64,000 nucleotides of DNA, taken from Mesorhizobium sp. WSM4311 (lineage in GTDB: Bacteria; Pseudomonadota; Alphaproteobacteria; Rhizobiales; Rhizobiaceae). Under the pieces are notes generated by a model. That model was not told where the DNA came from and did no database searches. It saw only the letters and a program-made list of their open reading frames with translations. A program made the position numbers and the translations under genes. Of the stretch, positions 41,187 to 49,030 are shown in pieces; positions within the stretch are counted from its first letter, which is position 1, and every line of letters starts with the position of its first letter. The stretch lies in the NCBI RefSeq assembly GCF_002295115.1, contig NZ_NSFV01000001.1, positions 716,610 through 780,609 of the forward strand, in the 5' to 3' direction.

Positions 41187-42560
41187 ATGACCGCGCGGAT
41201 CCTCGTCGTCGACGACATCCCTGCCAATGTGAGGCTGCTGGAGGTCCGGCTGCTGGCCGAATATTTCGAGGTGCTGACCGCCACCAACGGGCCTGACGCC
41301 ATCGAGACCTGCGAGAACGGCAAGGTCGATGTCGTGCTGCTCGACGTGATGATGCCCGACATGGACGGGTTCGAGGTCTGCCGCCGGCTGAAGAGCGACC
41401 CCGCGACGTCGCACATCCCGGTGGTGATGATCACCGCGCTCGACCAGGTTTCCGACCGCGTGCGCGGGCTCGAGGCCGGCGCCGACGATTTCCTGACCAA
41501 GCCAGTCAACGATCTGCAACTGATGACGCGCGTCAAGAGCCTGGTCCGGTTGAAGTCTCTCACCGACGAGCTCAGGCTGCGTGCCTCGACGACGCGCAAC
41601 ATCGGCATCGAGGAGCTGCTCAGCCGCAATTTCGCGTCCGAGGACACGACGCCGAAGGTGCTGTTGATCGACGAGCGCAAATCGTCGGTCGAGCGCATCC
41701 AGAAAATGCTGCGCGACCGCGCCGATCTCGATGTCATCGGCGACCCGCATGCCGGGTTCTTTCAAGCCGCCGAGACGTCCTATGAATGCGTGATGATCTC
41801 GACGGCCTTCGCCGATTTCGATCCGTTGCGGCTCTGCTCGCAATTGCGCTCGCTCGACCGCACCCGTTTCGTGCCGATCATCCTTTTGGCCGAGGAGGGC
41901 GAGGAGGAGCGTATCATCCGCGGCCTCGAGCTCGGCATCAACGACTATCTGATGCGGCCGATCGACCAGCAGGAGCTGACGGCGCGGCTGCGCACCCAGG
42001 TGCGCCGCAAGCGCTACAACGACCAATTGCGCGCCAGTGTCACCCAGACCATCGAGATGGCGGTGACCGACGGTCTGACCGGGCTGCACAACCGCCGCTA
42101 TCTCGACAGCCATCTGCAGACGCTGTTCGACCGCGCCGTGGCGCGGCGCCGGCCGCTGTCGGTGATGATCACCGATCTCGACCGTTTCAAGTCGATCAAT
42201 GATGCGTATGGCCATGATGGCGGCGACGAGGTGCTGCGGGAATTCGCGCGGCGGCTGCGCAAGAATGTCAGGGGTATCGACCTTGCCTGCCGGTTCGGCG
42301 GCGAGGAGTTCGTCGTGGTGATGCCGGACACCGATGGCGCCGTGGCAGAGAAAGTGGCCGAACGCATCCGCGCCGAAATCGCCCAGAAGCCGTTCGCCAT
42401 TGGCGCCGACGGCAAGACGATCGAGGTCACCGTCAGCGTCGGCGTGTCGTCGGTGCTGAAGGGCGTGGACACGGTGGCGGCACTGATGAAGCGCGCGGAT
42501 CTCGCGCTCTATGAAGCCAAGAGCGGCGGCCGCAACCGCGTCGTAGCCAAGGCGGCGTAG
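41187..42560 (+). CDS. pleD: response regulator diguanylate cyclase PleD
   Basis: 457 residues with receiver-receiver-GGDEF order. The first receiver has D53 (VVLLDVMMPDMDG) and K in FLTKPVN; the second (about 155-275) has lost the phosphoacceptor region (MISTAFADFDP). The GGDEF domain has GGEEF at about 371-375 and an intact inhibitory I-site, RGID five residues before it. It makes cyclic di-GMP when phosphorylated and controls the motile-to-sessile transition. Cotranscribed with divK. Confidence 0.97.
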   Translation: MTARILVVDDIPANVRLLEVRLLAEYFEVLTATNGPDAIETCENGKVDVVLLDVMMPDMDGFEVCRRLKSDPATSHIPVVMITALDQVSDRVRGLEAGADDFLTKPVNDLQLMTRVKSLVRLKSLTDELRLRASTTRNIGIEELLSRNFASEDTTPKVLLIDERKSSVERIQKMLRDRADLDVIGDPHAGFFQAAETSYECVMISTAFADFDPLRLCSQLRSLDRTRFVPIILLAEEGEEERIIRGLELGINDYLMRPIDQQELTARLRTQVRRKRYNDQLRASVTQTIEMAVTDGLTGLHNRRYLDSHLQTLFDRAVARRRPLSVMITDLDRFKSINDAYGHDGGDEVLREFARRLRKNVRGIDLACRFGGEEFVVVMPDTDGAVAEKVAERIRAEIAQKPFAIGADGKTIEVTVSVGVSSVLKGVDTVAALMKRADLALYEAKSGGRNRVVAKAA

Positions 42561-42707
42561 GCGCCCGCGACCGATTCCACGGTCAATCCAATAAGGTTAG
42601 CTATTTACCTTAATCCAAGCGATTCGCGAGCCTTGGTTAAGAAATTGTTGATTTTCATAAGCTCTTGCGCAAATGTGAAGGCCAAGACGAAGCCGGCACG
42701 AGGGTAG

Positions 42708-42797
42708 TCAACCGGCTCGATCCCTGAAATACCCCATGATGCTCAGGTCCGCCGCATCTCCTGGGTCCGTGGGGTCGGCCGGCCGGCGCTGGCACAT
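42708..42797 (-). CDS. candidate 29-residue small protein
   Basis: Reads MCQRRPADPTDPGDAADLSI then MGYFRDRAG and stops at 42708. Its ATG at 42797 follows GAGGAGG with five bases spacing, a near-ideal Shine-Dalgarno sequence, better than most real genes around it. No gene lies downstream on that strand before pleD, so a leader-peptide role is unlikely. In high-GC DNA such frames can arise by chance. Recorded for its ribosome-binding site; not recognised. Confidence 0.25.
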   Translation of the reverse strand: MCQRRPADPTDPGDAADLSIMGYFRDRAG

Positions 42798-42857
42798 AGT
42801 GGCCTCCTCGTACCGCTGCCAAACGCCGACCGGCCCCCTTCCTCCAAACAGAACATC

Positions 42858-42896
42858 AGAACTTCGTGCCAAGGCACGAAGTTCTCTGATTTTTTT
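42858..42896 (+). terminator. intrinsic terminator with perfect 13-bp stem
   Basis: AGAACTTCGTGCC (42858-42870), loop AA, then GGCACGAAGTTCT (42873-42885), followed by CTGA and a run of seven T (42890-42896). The T-run is on the plus strand only. It either ends the divK-pleD transcript after a 300-base 3' untranslated region or ends an independent small RNA. Confidence 0.85.
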
Positions 42897-43071
42897 GCCT
42901 GTGAGCAATCAGGACTCCCGTCCTCGATCCACGGCCGCCGGCCGGCCAAGCGATCACGGCGGCAGAGTACCCCTTCCATTTCATACATATGGCGCACAAG
43001 GGGCTTGCGGCAAGACCCGTCTCCTCCCGTAAAAACCACGCAGATCAGGCGCGAAAACGGAGTAGCGATTA

Positions 43072-44538
43072 ATGATTTCAGAGCATGCGGTGGCGATCGC
43101 CGGGGGCGGTCCGACAGGATTGATGCTGGCGGGGGAGCTCGCTTTGGCGGGCATCGACGTTGCCATTGTCGAGCGGCGCCCAACCCATCAGCTGGCCGGG
43201 TTGCGCGCGGGCGGCCTGCACGCGCGCACCATCGAAGTTCTCGATCAGCGTGGAATTGCCGAACGGTTTCTCTCGCAAGGGCAAAGCTTCCCGACCGTCG
43301 GCTTCCACATGATCCGTTTGGATATCAGCGATTTTCCCAGCCGGCACAACTACCTGCTGGCGCTGCGGCAAAACCATATCGAACGGATATTGGCCGACTG
43401 GATCGACGAGTTGGGGGTGCCGATCTATCGCGGACAGGACGTCACCGGTTTCGCGCAGGATGATGGCGGCGTCGACGTGGAGCTGTCCGGAGGCCAACGG
43501 TTGCGGGCACAATACCTCGTTGGCTGCGACGGCGGGCGCAGCACGATCCGCAAGGCGGCGGGTGTCGAGTTCCCCGGCTGGGATCCGACGATAAGCTGGA
43601 TGATCGCCGAGGTCGAAATGTCCAGTGAGCCGGCACTGGGCTTTCGCAGCGACGCCTACGGAATTCATGCGATAGGCAAGATCGAAGACAGCGACCGGCT
43701 GGGTGTCGTTCTGACCGAGAGACAATTGACCATCGGCGGCGAACCGACGCTGCAAGATCTCCGTGAGGCGCTTGCTGCAGTCTATGGCACCGATTACGGG
43801 ATCCACAGTCCGACCTGGATCTCGCGCTTTACCGACATGACACGGCAGGCCGCCGCCTACCGCGACAGACGTGTCCTGCTGGCCGGCGACGCCGCGCATA
43901 TCCATCCGCCGATGGGCGGGCAGGGGCTCAATGTCGGCGTGCAGGACGCGGTCAATCTGGGGTGGAAGCTGGCCCAGGTGGTCAAGCGGACCTCACCGGA
44001 AAGCCTTCTCGACAGTTATCACGCCGAGCGTCATCCGATCGCCGCTCGCGTGCTGCGCAACGCGAAGGCACAGGTTGCGCTTCGCCGCATGGATGCCAGC
44101 ACCAAGGCGTTGAACGACATCTTTACCGAACTGCTTGGCATGGATGAGCCGCGCAAACGGATCGCGGGGGAGATGTCCGGTCTGGGTGTACATTACGATC
44201 TCGGCGAGGGACATCCACTGCTTGGGCGGCGAATGCCCGACCTCGACCTGGCCACGGCCAACGGTCCGGTGCGGGTCTTCAGTCTGCTTCACGATGCCCG
44301 GCCGGTGCTTCTAAATTTCGGCGAACCGGGCAGGGTGGATATTGCGCCCTGGGCGGATCGGGTCCGGCAGATCGAGGATGGATATGACGGCCCCTGGGAG
44401 CTGCCGGTTCTCGGGACGGTGGCCGCGCCGGCCGCCGTGCTGATCCGGCCCGATGGCTATGTGGCCTGGGTTGGGTTCGGAACCCAACAGGGGCTGGCTG
44501 AGGCGCTAACCACCTGGTTCGGGCCGCCCGCCAGCTAG
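43072..44538 (+). CDS. FAD-dependent aromatic monooxygenase (PheA/TfdB, rifampin-monooxygenase-like)
   Basis: 488 residues. FAD dinucleotide motif IAGGGPTGLMLAGELALAG (about 8-26), the DG motif in LVGCDGGRSTIRKAAGV, and the second FAD motif VLLAGDAAHIHPPMGGQG (GD motif). The C-terminal ~100 residues form the thioredoxin-like lid of this class (VLIRPDGYVAWVGFG). It hydroxylates aromatic or polyketide-type substrates with NAD(P)H and O2; length and order resemble the rifampin monooxygenase branch. Start ATG 43072 with GGAG ten bases upstream. A hairpin follows the gene. Its neighbours do not indicate a pathway. Confidence 0.88.
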   Translation: MISEHAVAIAGGGPTGLMLAGELALAGIDVAIVERRPTHQLAGLRAGGLHARTIEVLDQRGIAERFLSQGQSFPTVGFHMIRLDISDFPSRHNYLLALRQNHIERILADWIDELGVPIYRGQDVTGFAQDDGGVDVELSGGQRLRAQYLVGCDGGRSTIRKAAGVEFPGWDPTISWMIAEVEMSSEPALGFRSDAYGIHAIGKIEDSDRLGVVLTERQLTIGGEPTLQDLREALAAVYGTDYGIHSPTWISRFTDMTRQAAAYRDRRVLLAGDAAHIHPPMGGQGLNVGVQDAVNLGWKLAQVVKRTSPESLLDSYHAERHPIAARVLRNAKAQVALRRMDASTKALNDIFTELLGMDEPRKRIAGEMSGLGVHYDLGEGHPLLGRRMPDLDLATANGPVRVFSLLHDARPVLLNFGEPGRVDIAPWADRVRQIEDGYDGPWELPVLGTVAAPAAVLIRPDGYVAWVGFGTQQGLAEALTTWFGPPAS

Positions 44539-44557
44539 CGCATAGATGGAAGCGGGT

Positions 44558-44587
44558 CCACGCGATGCCCTGAAGCGCATCGCGTGG
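44558..44587 (+). terminator. stem-loop after the monooxygenase gene
   Basis: CCACGCGATGC (44558-44568) and GCATCGCGTGG (44577-44587) form a perfect 11-bp stem with an eight-base loop, 20 bases after the monooxygenase stop. No T-run follows, so termination would need Rho or the hairpin may only stabilise the mRNA end. Confidence 0.5.
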
Positions 44588-44616
44588 CAGCTTGCGATAA
44601 GGCAGAAGCCGACAGT

Positions 44617-44660
44617 CCTCCTGACAATCAGTTGACAGGAGGTTTCATCTGTGCAGAAAT
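44617..44660 (+). promoter_or_regulatory. promoter candidate of the gntR-PLP-ABC unit with embedded inverted repeat
   Basis: TTGACA (44632-44637), a 17-base spacer and AGAAAT (44655-44660) make a plausible housekeeping -35/-10 pair. The -35 sits inside an inverted repeat: CCTCCTGACAA (44617-44627) and TTGACAGGAGG (44632-44642), eleven bases with one mismatch and a four-base loop. The expected start of transcription lies within the TGGACCA repeats directly downstream. Confidence 0.5.
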
Positions 44661-44706
44661 TGGTTGGACCATTGGACCACTTGAAGTCGGGAGGATTTGT
44701 GGACCA
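44661..44706 (+). promoter_or_regulatory. operator-like TGGACCA repeats before gntR
   Basis: TTGGACCA occurs twice back to back (44664-44671, 44672-44679) and TGGACCA a third time across the gntR start codon (44700-44706). Each TGG-A-CCA is itself a palindrome, and TGGT-TGG-ACCA (44661-44671) is an inverted repeat of the kind bound by FadR-type GntR proteins. Position at the likely transcription start suggests self-repression. Confidence 0.55.
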
Positions 44707-45433
44707 GAACAGCCTGCCACCCATTCAGACGACGGCGCGCGATGACGCCGTGCTGAAGGCGTTGGTGGGTTTTGTTCGCGCCGAGGCCCTGCAGCCCGGC
44801 GACCGGCTTCCGACCGAACGCATCCTGGCCGAGCGGCTGAAGGTCAGCCGCAACACGGTGCGCGAGGCGCTGACGCGGTGGGAGGGGCTTGGCCTGGTCG
44901 AGCGCCGGCAAGGCAGCGGCACCTATCTCAAGGCGGCTGTTTCGCCCGACATGCTGCACATGCCGCTGACGCTGGCAGGCGGCAACGACTTCACCAGCCT
45001 GATGCATACGCTTGAAATTCGCCGCGCGCTGGAAGCGGAGGCGGCGGCCCTTTGCGCCGAACGCGCCAGCCCCGCGGACATTGCCGAGATCATGCGCAAG
45101 CTCGACATCATGGAGCAGGCCTTCCGCACCCGCGACGGCATGTCGTCGGAAGAGGACTGGGAGTTCCACCAGGCGATCTACCGGGTCTCCGGCAATCCGC
45201 TGTTCGAGCAGATCATCGCCGCCATGCACGAGCTGTTCCATCGCTTCTGGGAGCATCCTCTGGGCGTGCGCGATTTCGGCCACGCCAGCTTTCCCTATCA
45301 CCGCACCATCTACGAATGCATTGCCGCACGCGACCCGCAAGGCGCCCGTGCCGAGGCGCTCAAGCTGATCGCGACCGTCGAGGACGATCTCAAGCGCGGT
45401 GCTGCGAAACTCAAACTTTCGAGCCAGACATGA
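44699..45433 (+). CDS. GntR-family regulator, FadR/FCD subfamily
   Basis: 244 residues. Winged helix at the N-terminus (LPTERILAERLKVSRNTVRE, ERRQGSGTYL), FCD ligand-binding domain after residue ~85 (LEIRRALEAEAAALCAERAS; DWEFHQAIYRVSGNPLFEQI) with the metal-type Asp and His residues of FCD proteins. GTG 44699 is chosen because GGGAGG precedes it; a GTG at 44651 would place the operator repeats inside the gene. Its stop overlaps the ATG of the PLP enzyme (ATGA), so it is the first gene of the catabolic/uptake unit and probably its local regulator. FCD regulators usually sense small organic acids or related metabolites. Confidence 0.92.
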   Translation: MDQNSLPPIQTTARDDAVLKALVGFVRAEALQPGDRLPTERILAERLKVSRNTVREALTRWEGLGLVERRQGSGTYLKAAVSPDMLHMPLTLAGGNDFTSLMHTLEIRRALEAEAAALCAERASPADIAEIMRKLDIMEQAFRTRDGMSSEEDWEFHQAIYRVSGNPLFEQIIAAMHELFHRFWEHPLGVRDFGHASFPYHRTIYECIAARDPQGARAEALKLIATVEDDLKRGAAKLKLSSQT

Positions 45434-46617
45434 ACGAGCATCCGACCGGTTTCGATCACGATTATCTTGCCGAGGCGGCGACATTGCTGGCGCATGATGA
45501 ACCGTTCCCCGGTGGCGCGGTGGTGCCGCCGATCTATCAGACCTCGCTGTTCACTTTCGCCAGCTATGCCGAAATGGCCGATACATTTGCCGGCAAACGA
45601 AAACAGCCGATCTATTCGCGCGGCGACAATCCGACCGTGATGGAGTTCGAAGCGCGCGTCGCCGCGCTCGAGGGCGCCGAGGCCGCGCGCGGCTTTTCCA
45701 GCGGCATGGCGGCGATCAGCGCCACCGTGCTTGCCTTCGTCGGGGCGGGCGAGCGCATTGTCGCGGTGCGCAACTGCTATGGCGATGCCTACCGGCTGTT
45801 CGAACGGTTGTTGCCCCGGCTCAACATCAAGGTCGACTATGTTGACGGCTCCGATCCGGATGCGGTCGCGGCGGCATTTCCCGGCGCCAAGCTGCTCTAC
45901 CTGGAAAGCCCGACCTCGATGATGTTCGAACTCCAGGACATCGCGCATTTGACCCGGCTGGCGAAAGAGCAGGGCATCGTCACCACGATCGACAATTCCT
46001 GGGCAACGCCGGTGTTCCAGAAGCCGATCTCGCATGGCGTCGACCTGGTTTTGCATTCGGCCTCGAAATATCTCGGCGGGCACAGCGACACAGTCGCCGG
46101 CGTGGTGGCGGGCTCGGCCGCCCATATCAGGCATATCAACGAGCAGACCTATTCTTATCTAGGCGGCAAGCTGTCGCCATTCGAGGCCTGGCTGCTGCTG
46201 CGCGGCCTGCGCACGCTGCCGCTGCGCCTGCCGCACCACATGAAGAGCGGCCTCACCATCGCCGAACGGCTGAAGGCGCATGCCCATGTCGAGCGCGTCA
46301 ACCATCCAGCCTATTCGAACCATCCCGGCAAGGCGACGCTGGCCGGCTATGCCGGCCTGTTCTCCTTCGAGGTCACGGACGATATCGACATCCCGGTCTT
46401 CGTCGACGCGCTGAAGTATTTCCGCATCGGCGTCAGCTGGGGCGGGCATGAAAGTCTGGTCGTGCCGGCCAAGGCGTCGCTGGAGCAGACGCCGGGACTG
46501 AATTCGATGGCGCGCTTCGGCGTGAGCCCCCGAACCATCCGCTTCAATGTCGGATTGGAAAGTGTCGAAGACCTCTGGGCCGACGTCGCCCAGGCCTTCG
46601 AAAAAGCCAGAAAATAA
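45430..46617 (+). CDS. PLP-dependent transsulfuration-family enzyme (cystathionine gamma-synthase/beta-lyase type)
   Basis: 395 residues. The Cys/Met-metabolism PLP fold is plain: IYSRGDNPTVMEFEARVAAL, GFSSGMAAISATVLAF, YLESPTSMMFELQDI, DNSWATPVFQKPISHGVDLV, and the PLP lysine in LHSASKYLGGHSDTVAGVVA. Reaction type (gamma-synthase, beta- or gamma-lyase) cannot be assigned from motifs alone. It is placed between a GntR regulator, whose stop it overlaps, and a sugar-type ABC transporter, not beside methionine genes. A catabolic beta- or gamma-elimination on an imported compound is therefore the better guess. Confidence 0.88.
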   Translation: MNEHPTGFDHDYLAEAATLLAHDEPFPGGAVVPPIYQTSLFTFASYAEMADTFAGKRKQPIYSRGDNPTVMEFEARVAALEGAEAARGFSSGMAAISATVLAFVGAGERIVAVRNCYGDAYRLFERLLPRLNIKVDYVDGSDPDAVAAAFPGAKLLYLESPTSMMFELQDIAHLTRLAKEQGIVTTIDNSWATPVFQKPISHGVDLVLHSASKYLGGHSDTVAGVVAGSAAHIRHINEQTYSYLGGKLSPFEAWLLLRGLRTLPLRLPHHMKSGLTIAERLKAHAHVERVNHPAYSNHPGKATLAGYAGLFSFEVTDDIDIPVFVDALKYFRIGVSWGGHESLVVPAKASLEQTPGLNSMARFGVSPRTIRFNVGLESVEDLWADVAQAFEKARK

Positions 46618-46646
46618 CAAGCGGGTTCAAAATGGGAGTCTTGAAC

Positions 46647-47924
46647 ATGAAAAAACTGACCGTCATGCTTGCCACCGTTGCGGGGCTGGCAATTTCCGCC
46701 GGGAGCGCGCTGGCCGATTCGACCCTGAAGATGGTCGAAGTCATCACCAGCCCGCCGCGCACCGAATTCCTGAAAAAGCAGATCGCCGAGTTCGAGGCCG
46801 CCAATCCGGGCGTCAAGGTCGAGCTGATCTCGCTGCCCTGGGGCCAGGCCTTCGAAAAGTTCCTGACCATGGTGCAGGCCGGCGACACGCCCGACGTGGT
46901 CGAGATGCCGGAACGCTGGATGGGCCTCTATGCCAACAATGCCCAGCTCGAGGATCTCGGTCCCTACATGGCCAAATGGGATGACGCCAAGACGCTCGGC
47001 GAGCGCGCCAAGCAGTTCGGCTCGACGGTCAACAACACCCAGTTCATGATCCCGTACGGCTACTATGTGAATGCGCTGTTCTGGAACAAGAAGCTGTTCA
47101 AGCAGGCCGGCCTCGACGGCCCGCCGGCGACGCTCGACGAGTTCGTCGCCGACTCCAAGAAGATCTCCGCCATTCCGGGCAAATACGGCTACTGCCTGCG
47201 CGGCGGACCGGGCGCCTTCAACGGCATGCACATGTTCATGAACATCGCCCAGGGCAAGGGCGGATACTTCAACGAGGACGGCACCTCGACCATCAACGAG
47301 GAGGGCTCGGTGAAGGGCCTGCAGATGCTGGCCGACATGTACAAGGACGGGCTGGCGCCGAAGGATGCGGTGAGCTGGGGCTTCAACGAAACCGTCACCG
47401 GTTTCTATTCCGGCACCTGCGCCATGCTCAACCAGGATCCGGACGCGCTGCTCGGCATCGCCGACAAGATGAGCGCCGACGACTTCGCCGTGGCGCCGCT
47501 GCCGGTTGGCCCGAGCGGCAAGTCCTATCCGACGCTCGGCTATGCCGGCTGGGCGATGTTCGCGAACTCGCAGCACAAGGACGATGCCTGGAAGCTGATG
47601 GCGACGCTGCTCTCGCCCAAGGACAATCTCGAATGGGCGAAGGAAGTCGGCGTGGTGCCGATCCACAACGGCGCCGACCAGGATCCGCATTTCAAGACCG
47701 AGCAGTTCAAGGGCTGGTTCACGGAGCTCAGCGACACCTCCAAATATGAAATGGTGACGCCGCCGACGCATCTGGAAAACCTCGGCAATTTCGTCGACCA
47801 GGTGGCGATCAAGAATTTCCAGGAAGTGCTGCTTGGGCAGAAGACCGCCAAGGATGTCGCCGACCAGTGGGCCGCCTTCCTGACCAAGGAACAGCAGGAC
47901 TGGCTGGCGAAGAACAAGAAGTAG
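46647..47924 (+). CDS. ABC transporter extracellular solute-binding protein (CUT1 type)
   Basis: 425 residues starting MKKLTVMLATVAGLAISAGS, a signal peptide ending SALA. Family 1 solute-binding protein features: EFLKKQIAEFEAANPGVKVE near the start, GDTPDVVEMPERWMGLYANN, and DAWKLMATLLSPKDNLEWAK near the end. CUT1 binding proteins take up oligosaccharides, polyols, glycerol phosphate or similar solutes. ATG 46647 is chosen (GGGAG eight bases before); ATG 46632 would put charged residues before the signal peptide. 29 bases after the PLP enzyme, ahead of a palindromic element and the permeases. Confidence 0.93.
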   Translation: MKKLTVMLATVAGLAISAGSALADSTLKMVEVITSPPRTEFLKKQIAEFEAANPGVKVELISLPWGQAFEKFLTMVQAGDTPDVVEMPERWMGLYANNAQLEDLGPYMAKWDDAKTLGERAKQFGSTVNNTQFMIPYGYYVNALFWNKKLFKQAGLDGPPATLDEFVADSKKISAIPGKYGYCLRGGPGAFNGMHMFMNIAQGKGGYFNEDGTSTINEEGSVKGLQMLADMYKDGLAPKDAVSWGFNETVTGFYSGTCAMLNQDPDALLGIADKMSADDFAVAPLPVGPSGKSYPTLGYAGWAMFANSQHKDDAWKLMATLLSPKDNLEWAKEVGVVPIHNGADQDPHFKTEQFKGWFTELSDTSKYEMVTPPTHLENLGNFVDQVAIKNFQEVLLGQKTAKDVADQWAAFLTKEQQDWLAKNKK

Positions 47925-47933
47925 TTCTTCTTC

Positions 47934-48058
47934 CCTTCTCCCCATTTACGGGGTGAAGGTGGCCCGAAAGGGCCGGATGAGAGGCGGCTCCAAGTTTTGA
48001 GAAGCCAGCGCCGCCCTCATCTGCCTGCCTGCATCTTCTCCCCGTCGAACGGGTGAAG
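47934..48058. repeat. cluster of rhizobial palindromic (REP-like) hairpins inside the ABC operon
   Basis: Four hairpins follow one another: CTTCTCCCC/GGGGTGAAG (47935-47959), GGCCC-GAAA-GGGCC (47961-47974), an outer pair GATGAGAGGCGGC with GCCGCCCTCATC (about 47977-48021), and CTTCTCCCC/CGGGTGAAGG (about 48035-48058). Copies of CTTCTCCCCxxxxxACGGG type are common dispersed elements in rhizobia as I remember them. It lies in the 182-base gap between the binding protein and the first permease, where stable RNA structure would favour higher binding-protein expression. Confidence 0.8.
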
Positions 48059-48106
48059 GACGCTGTTTTGCCTTCCGGCACCATCCTCCACCGTAGAGCC
48101 AAATCG

Positions 48107-49030
48107 ATGACCTACGCCGTGTCCGAAATCCGATCCGCCAGCAAGCCGCGACGAAAGCGGCTGTCGCACGCCGCCATCGAGCCCTGGCTCTATCTCAGCC
48201 CGGCGATCATCCTGCTGGTCGTGGTGCTTTTGGTGCCGCTGGTCATCGGCATCAGCTACTCCTTCCGCAAATTCTCGGCGTTCAAGTCGGAATATGTCGG
48301 GCTTGGCCAGTATCAGGCGATGCTGTCGGACCAGGTGCTGGGCCAGGCGCTGGTCAACACGCTGTGGTGGACGGTTGCCAGCCTGTTCTTCCAATTCTTC
48401 CTCGGCCTTGGCCTGGCGCTGCTGCTCGACAAGCCGTTCCGCGGCCGCAAGGCGGTGCAGGCGCTGGTGTTCCTGCCCTGGGCGGTGCCATCCTTCCTGT
48501 CGGGCCTGACCTGGGCCTGGCTGTTCAATCCGATCATCGGGCCACTGCCGCACTGGTTGTTCGCGCTTGGGCTGAAGGCGGAACCGACCAATGTGCTCTC
48601 CGATCCTGCCACGGCGATGTGGGGACCGATCGTCGCCAATGTCTGGTTCGGCATTCCGTTCTTCGCCATCACGCTGCTGGCGGCGCTGAAGTCCATTCCG
48701 TCGGAACTGCACGAGGCTGCGGCGATCGACGGCGCTTCGCCCTGGCAGCGCTTCACCAAGGTGACGCTGCCGTTCCTGGCGCCGACGATTGCCATCACGG
48801 TGATGCTGCGCACCATCTGGATCGCCACCTTCGCCGACCTGATCTTCGTCATGACCGAGGGCGGACCGGCCGGCTCGACCAACACGGTACCGGTCTACAT
48901 CTATGTCAGCGCCTTCAAGTCGCTGGACAAGGGCTATGCCTCGGCGGTGGCCGTGCTGCTGCTTGTGTTGCTGATCGCCTATGCCATCGCGCTGATCGGC
49001 ATACGCCGCTCCCTGGTGAGGCACGTCTGA
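48107..49030 (+). CDS. sugar-type ABC transporter permease (MalF type)
   Basis: 307 residues with six membrane helices after a basic cytoplasmic N-terminus (SKPRRKRLSHAAIEPWLYLS). The EAA loop is ALKSIPSELHEAAAIDGASP, which contacts the ATPase. Start ATG 48107; the ribosome-binding site is weak (GTAGAG). Its TGA overlaps the ATG of the second permease by one base. Confidence 0.93.
   Translation: MTYAVSEIRSASKPRRKRLSHAAIEPWLYLSPAIILLVVVLLVPLVIGISYSFRKFSAFKSEYVGLGQYQAMLSDQVLGQALVNTLWWTVASLFFQFFLGLGLALLLDKPFRGRKAVQALVFLPWAVPSFLSGLTWAWLFNPIIGPLPHWLFALGLKAEPTNVLSDPATAMWGPIVANVWFGIPFFAITLLAALKSIPSELHEAAAIDGASPWQRFTKVTLPFLAPTIAITVMLRTIWIATFADLIFVMTEGGPAGSTNTVPVYIYVSAFKSLDKGYASAVAVLLLVLLIAYAIALIGIRRSLVRHV

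Larger units (their letters stand above)
42561..43071 (+). other. 511-base intergenic stretch after pleD
   Basis: No gene longer than a short peptide is convincing here. It holds an AT-rich patch (about 42590-42665), a candidate 29-codon minus-strand frame with a strong ribosome-binding site (42708-42797), and a perfect intrinsic terminator (42858-42896) 300 bases beyond the pleD stop. The last ~170 bases are the upstream region of the monooxygenase gene. A small RNA ending at the terminator is possible. Confidence 0.5.

Noticed and set aside
43000..43071. Phage or insertion-sequence edge at the start of the accessory block
   Set aside because: No transposase, integrase, tRNA or flanking direct repeat could be found at either end.
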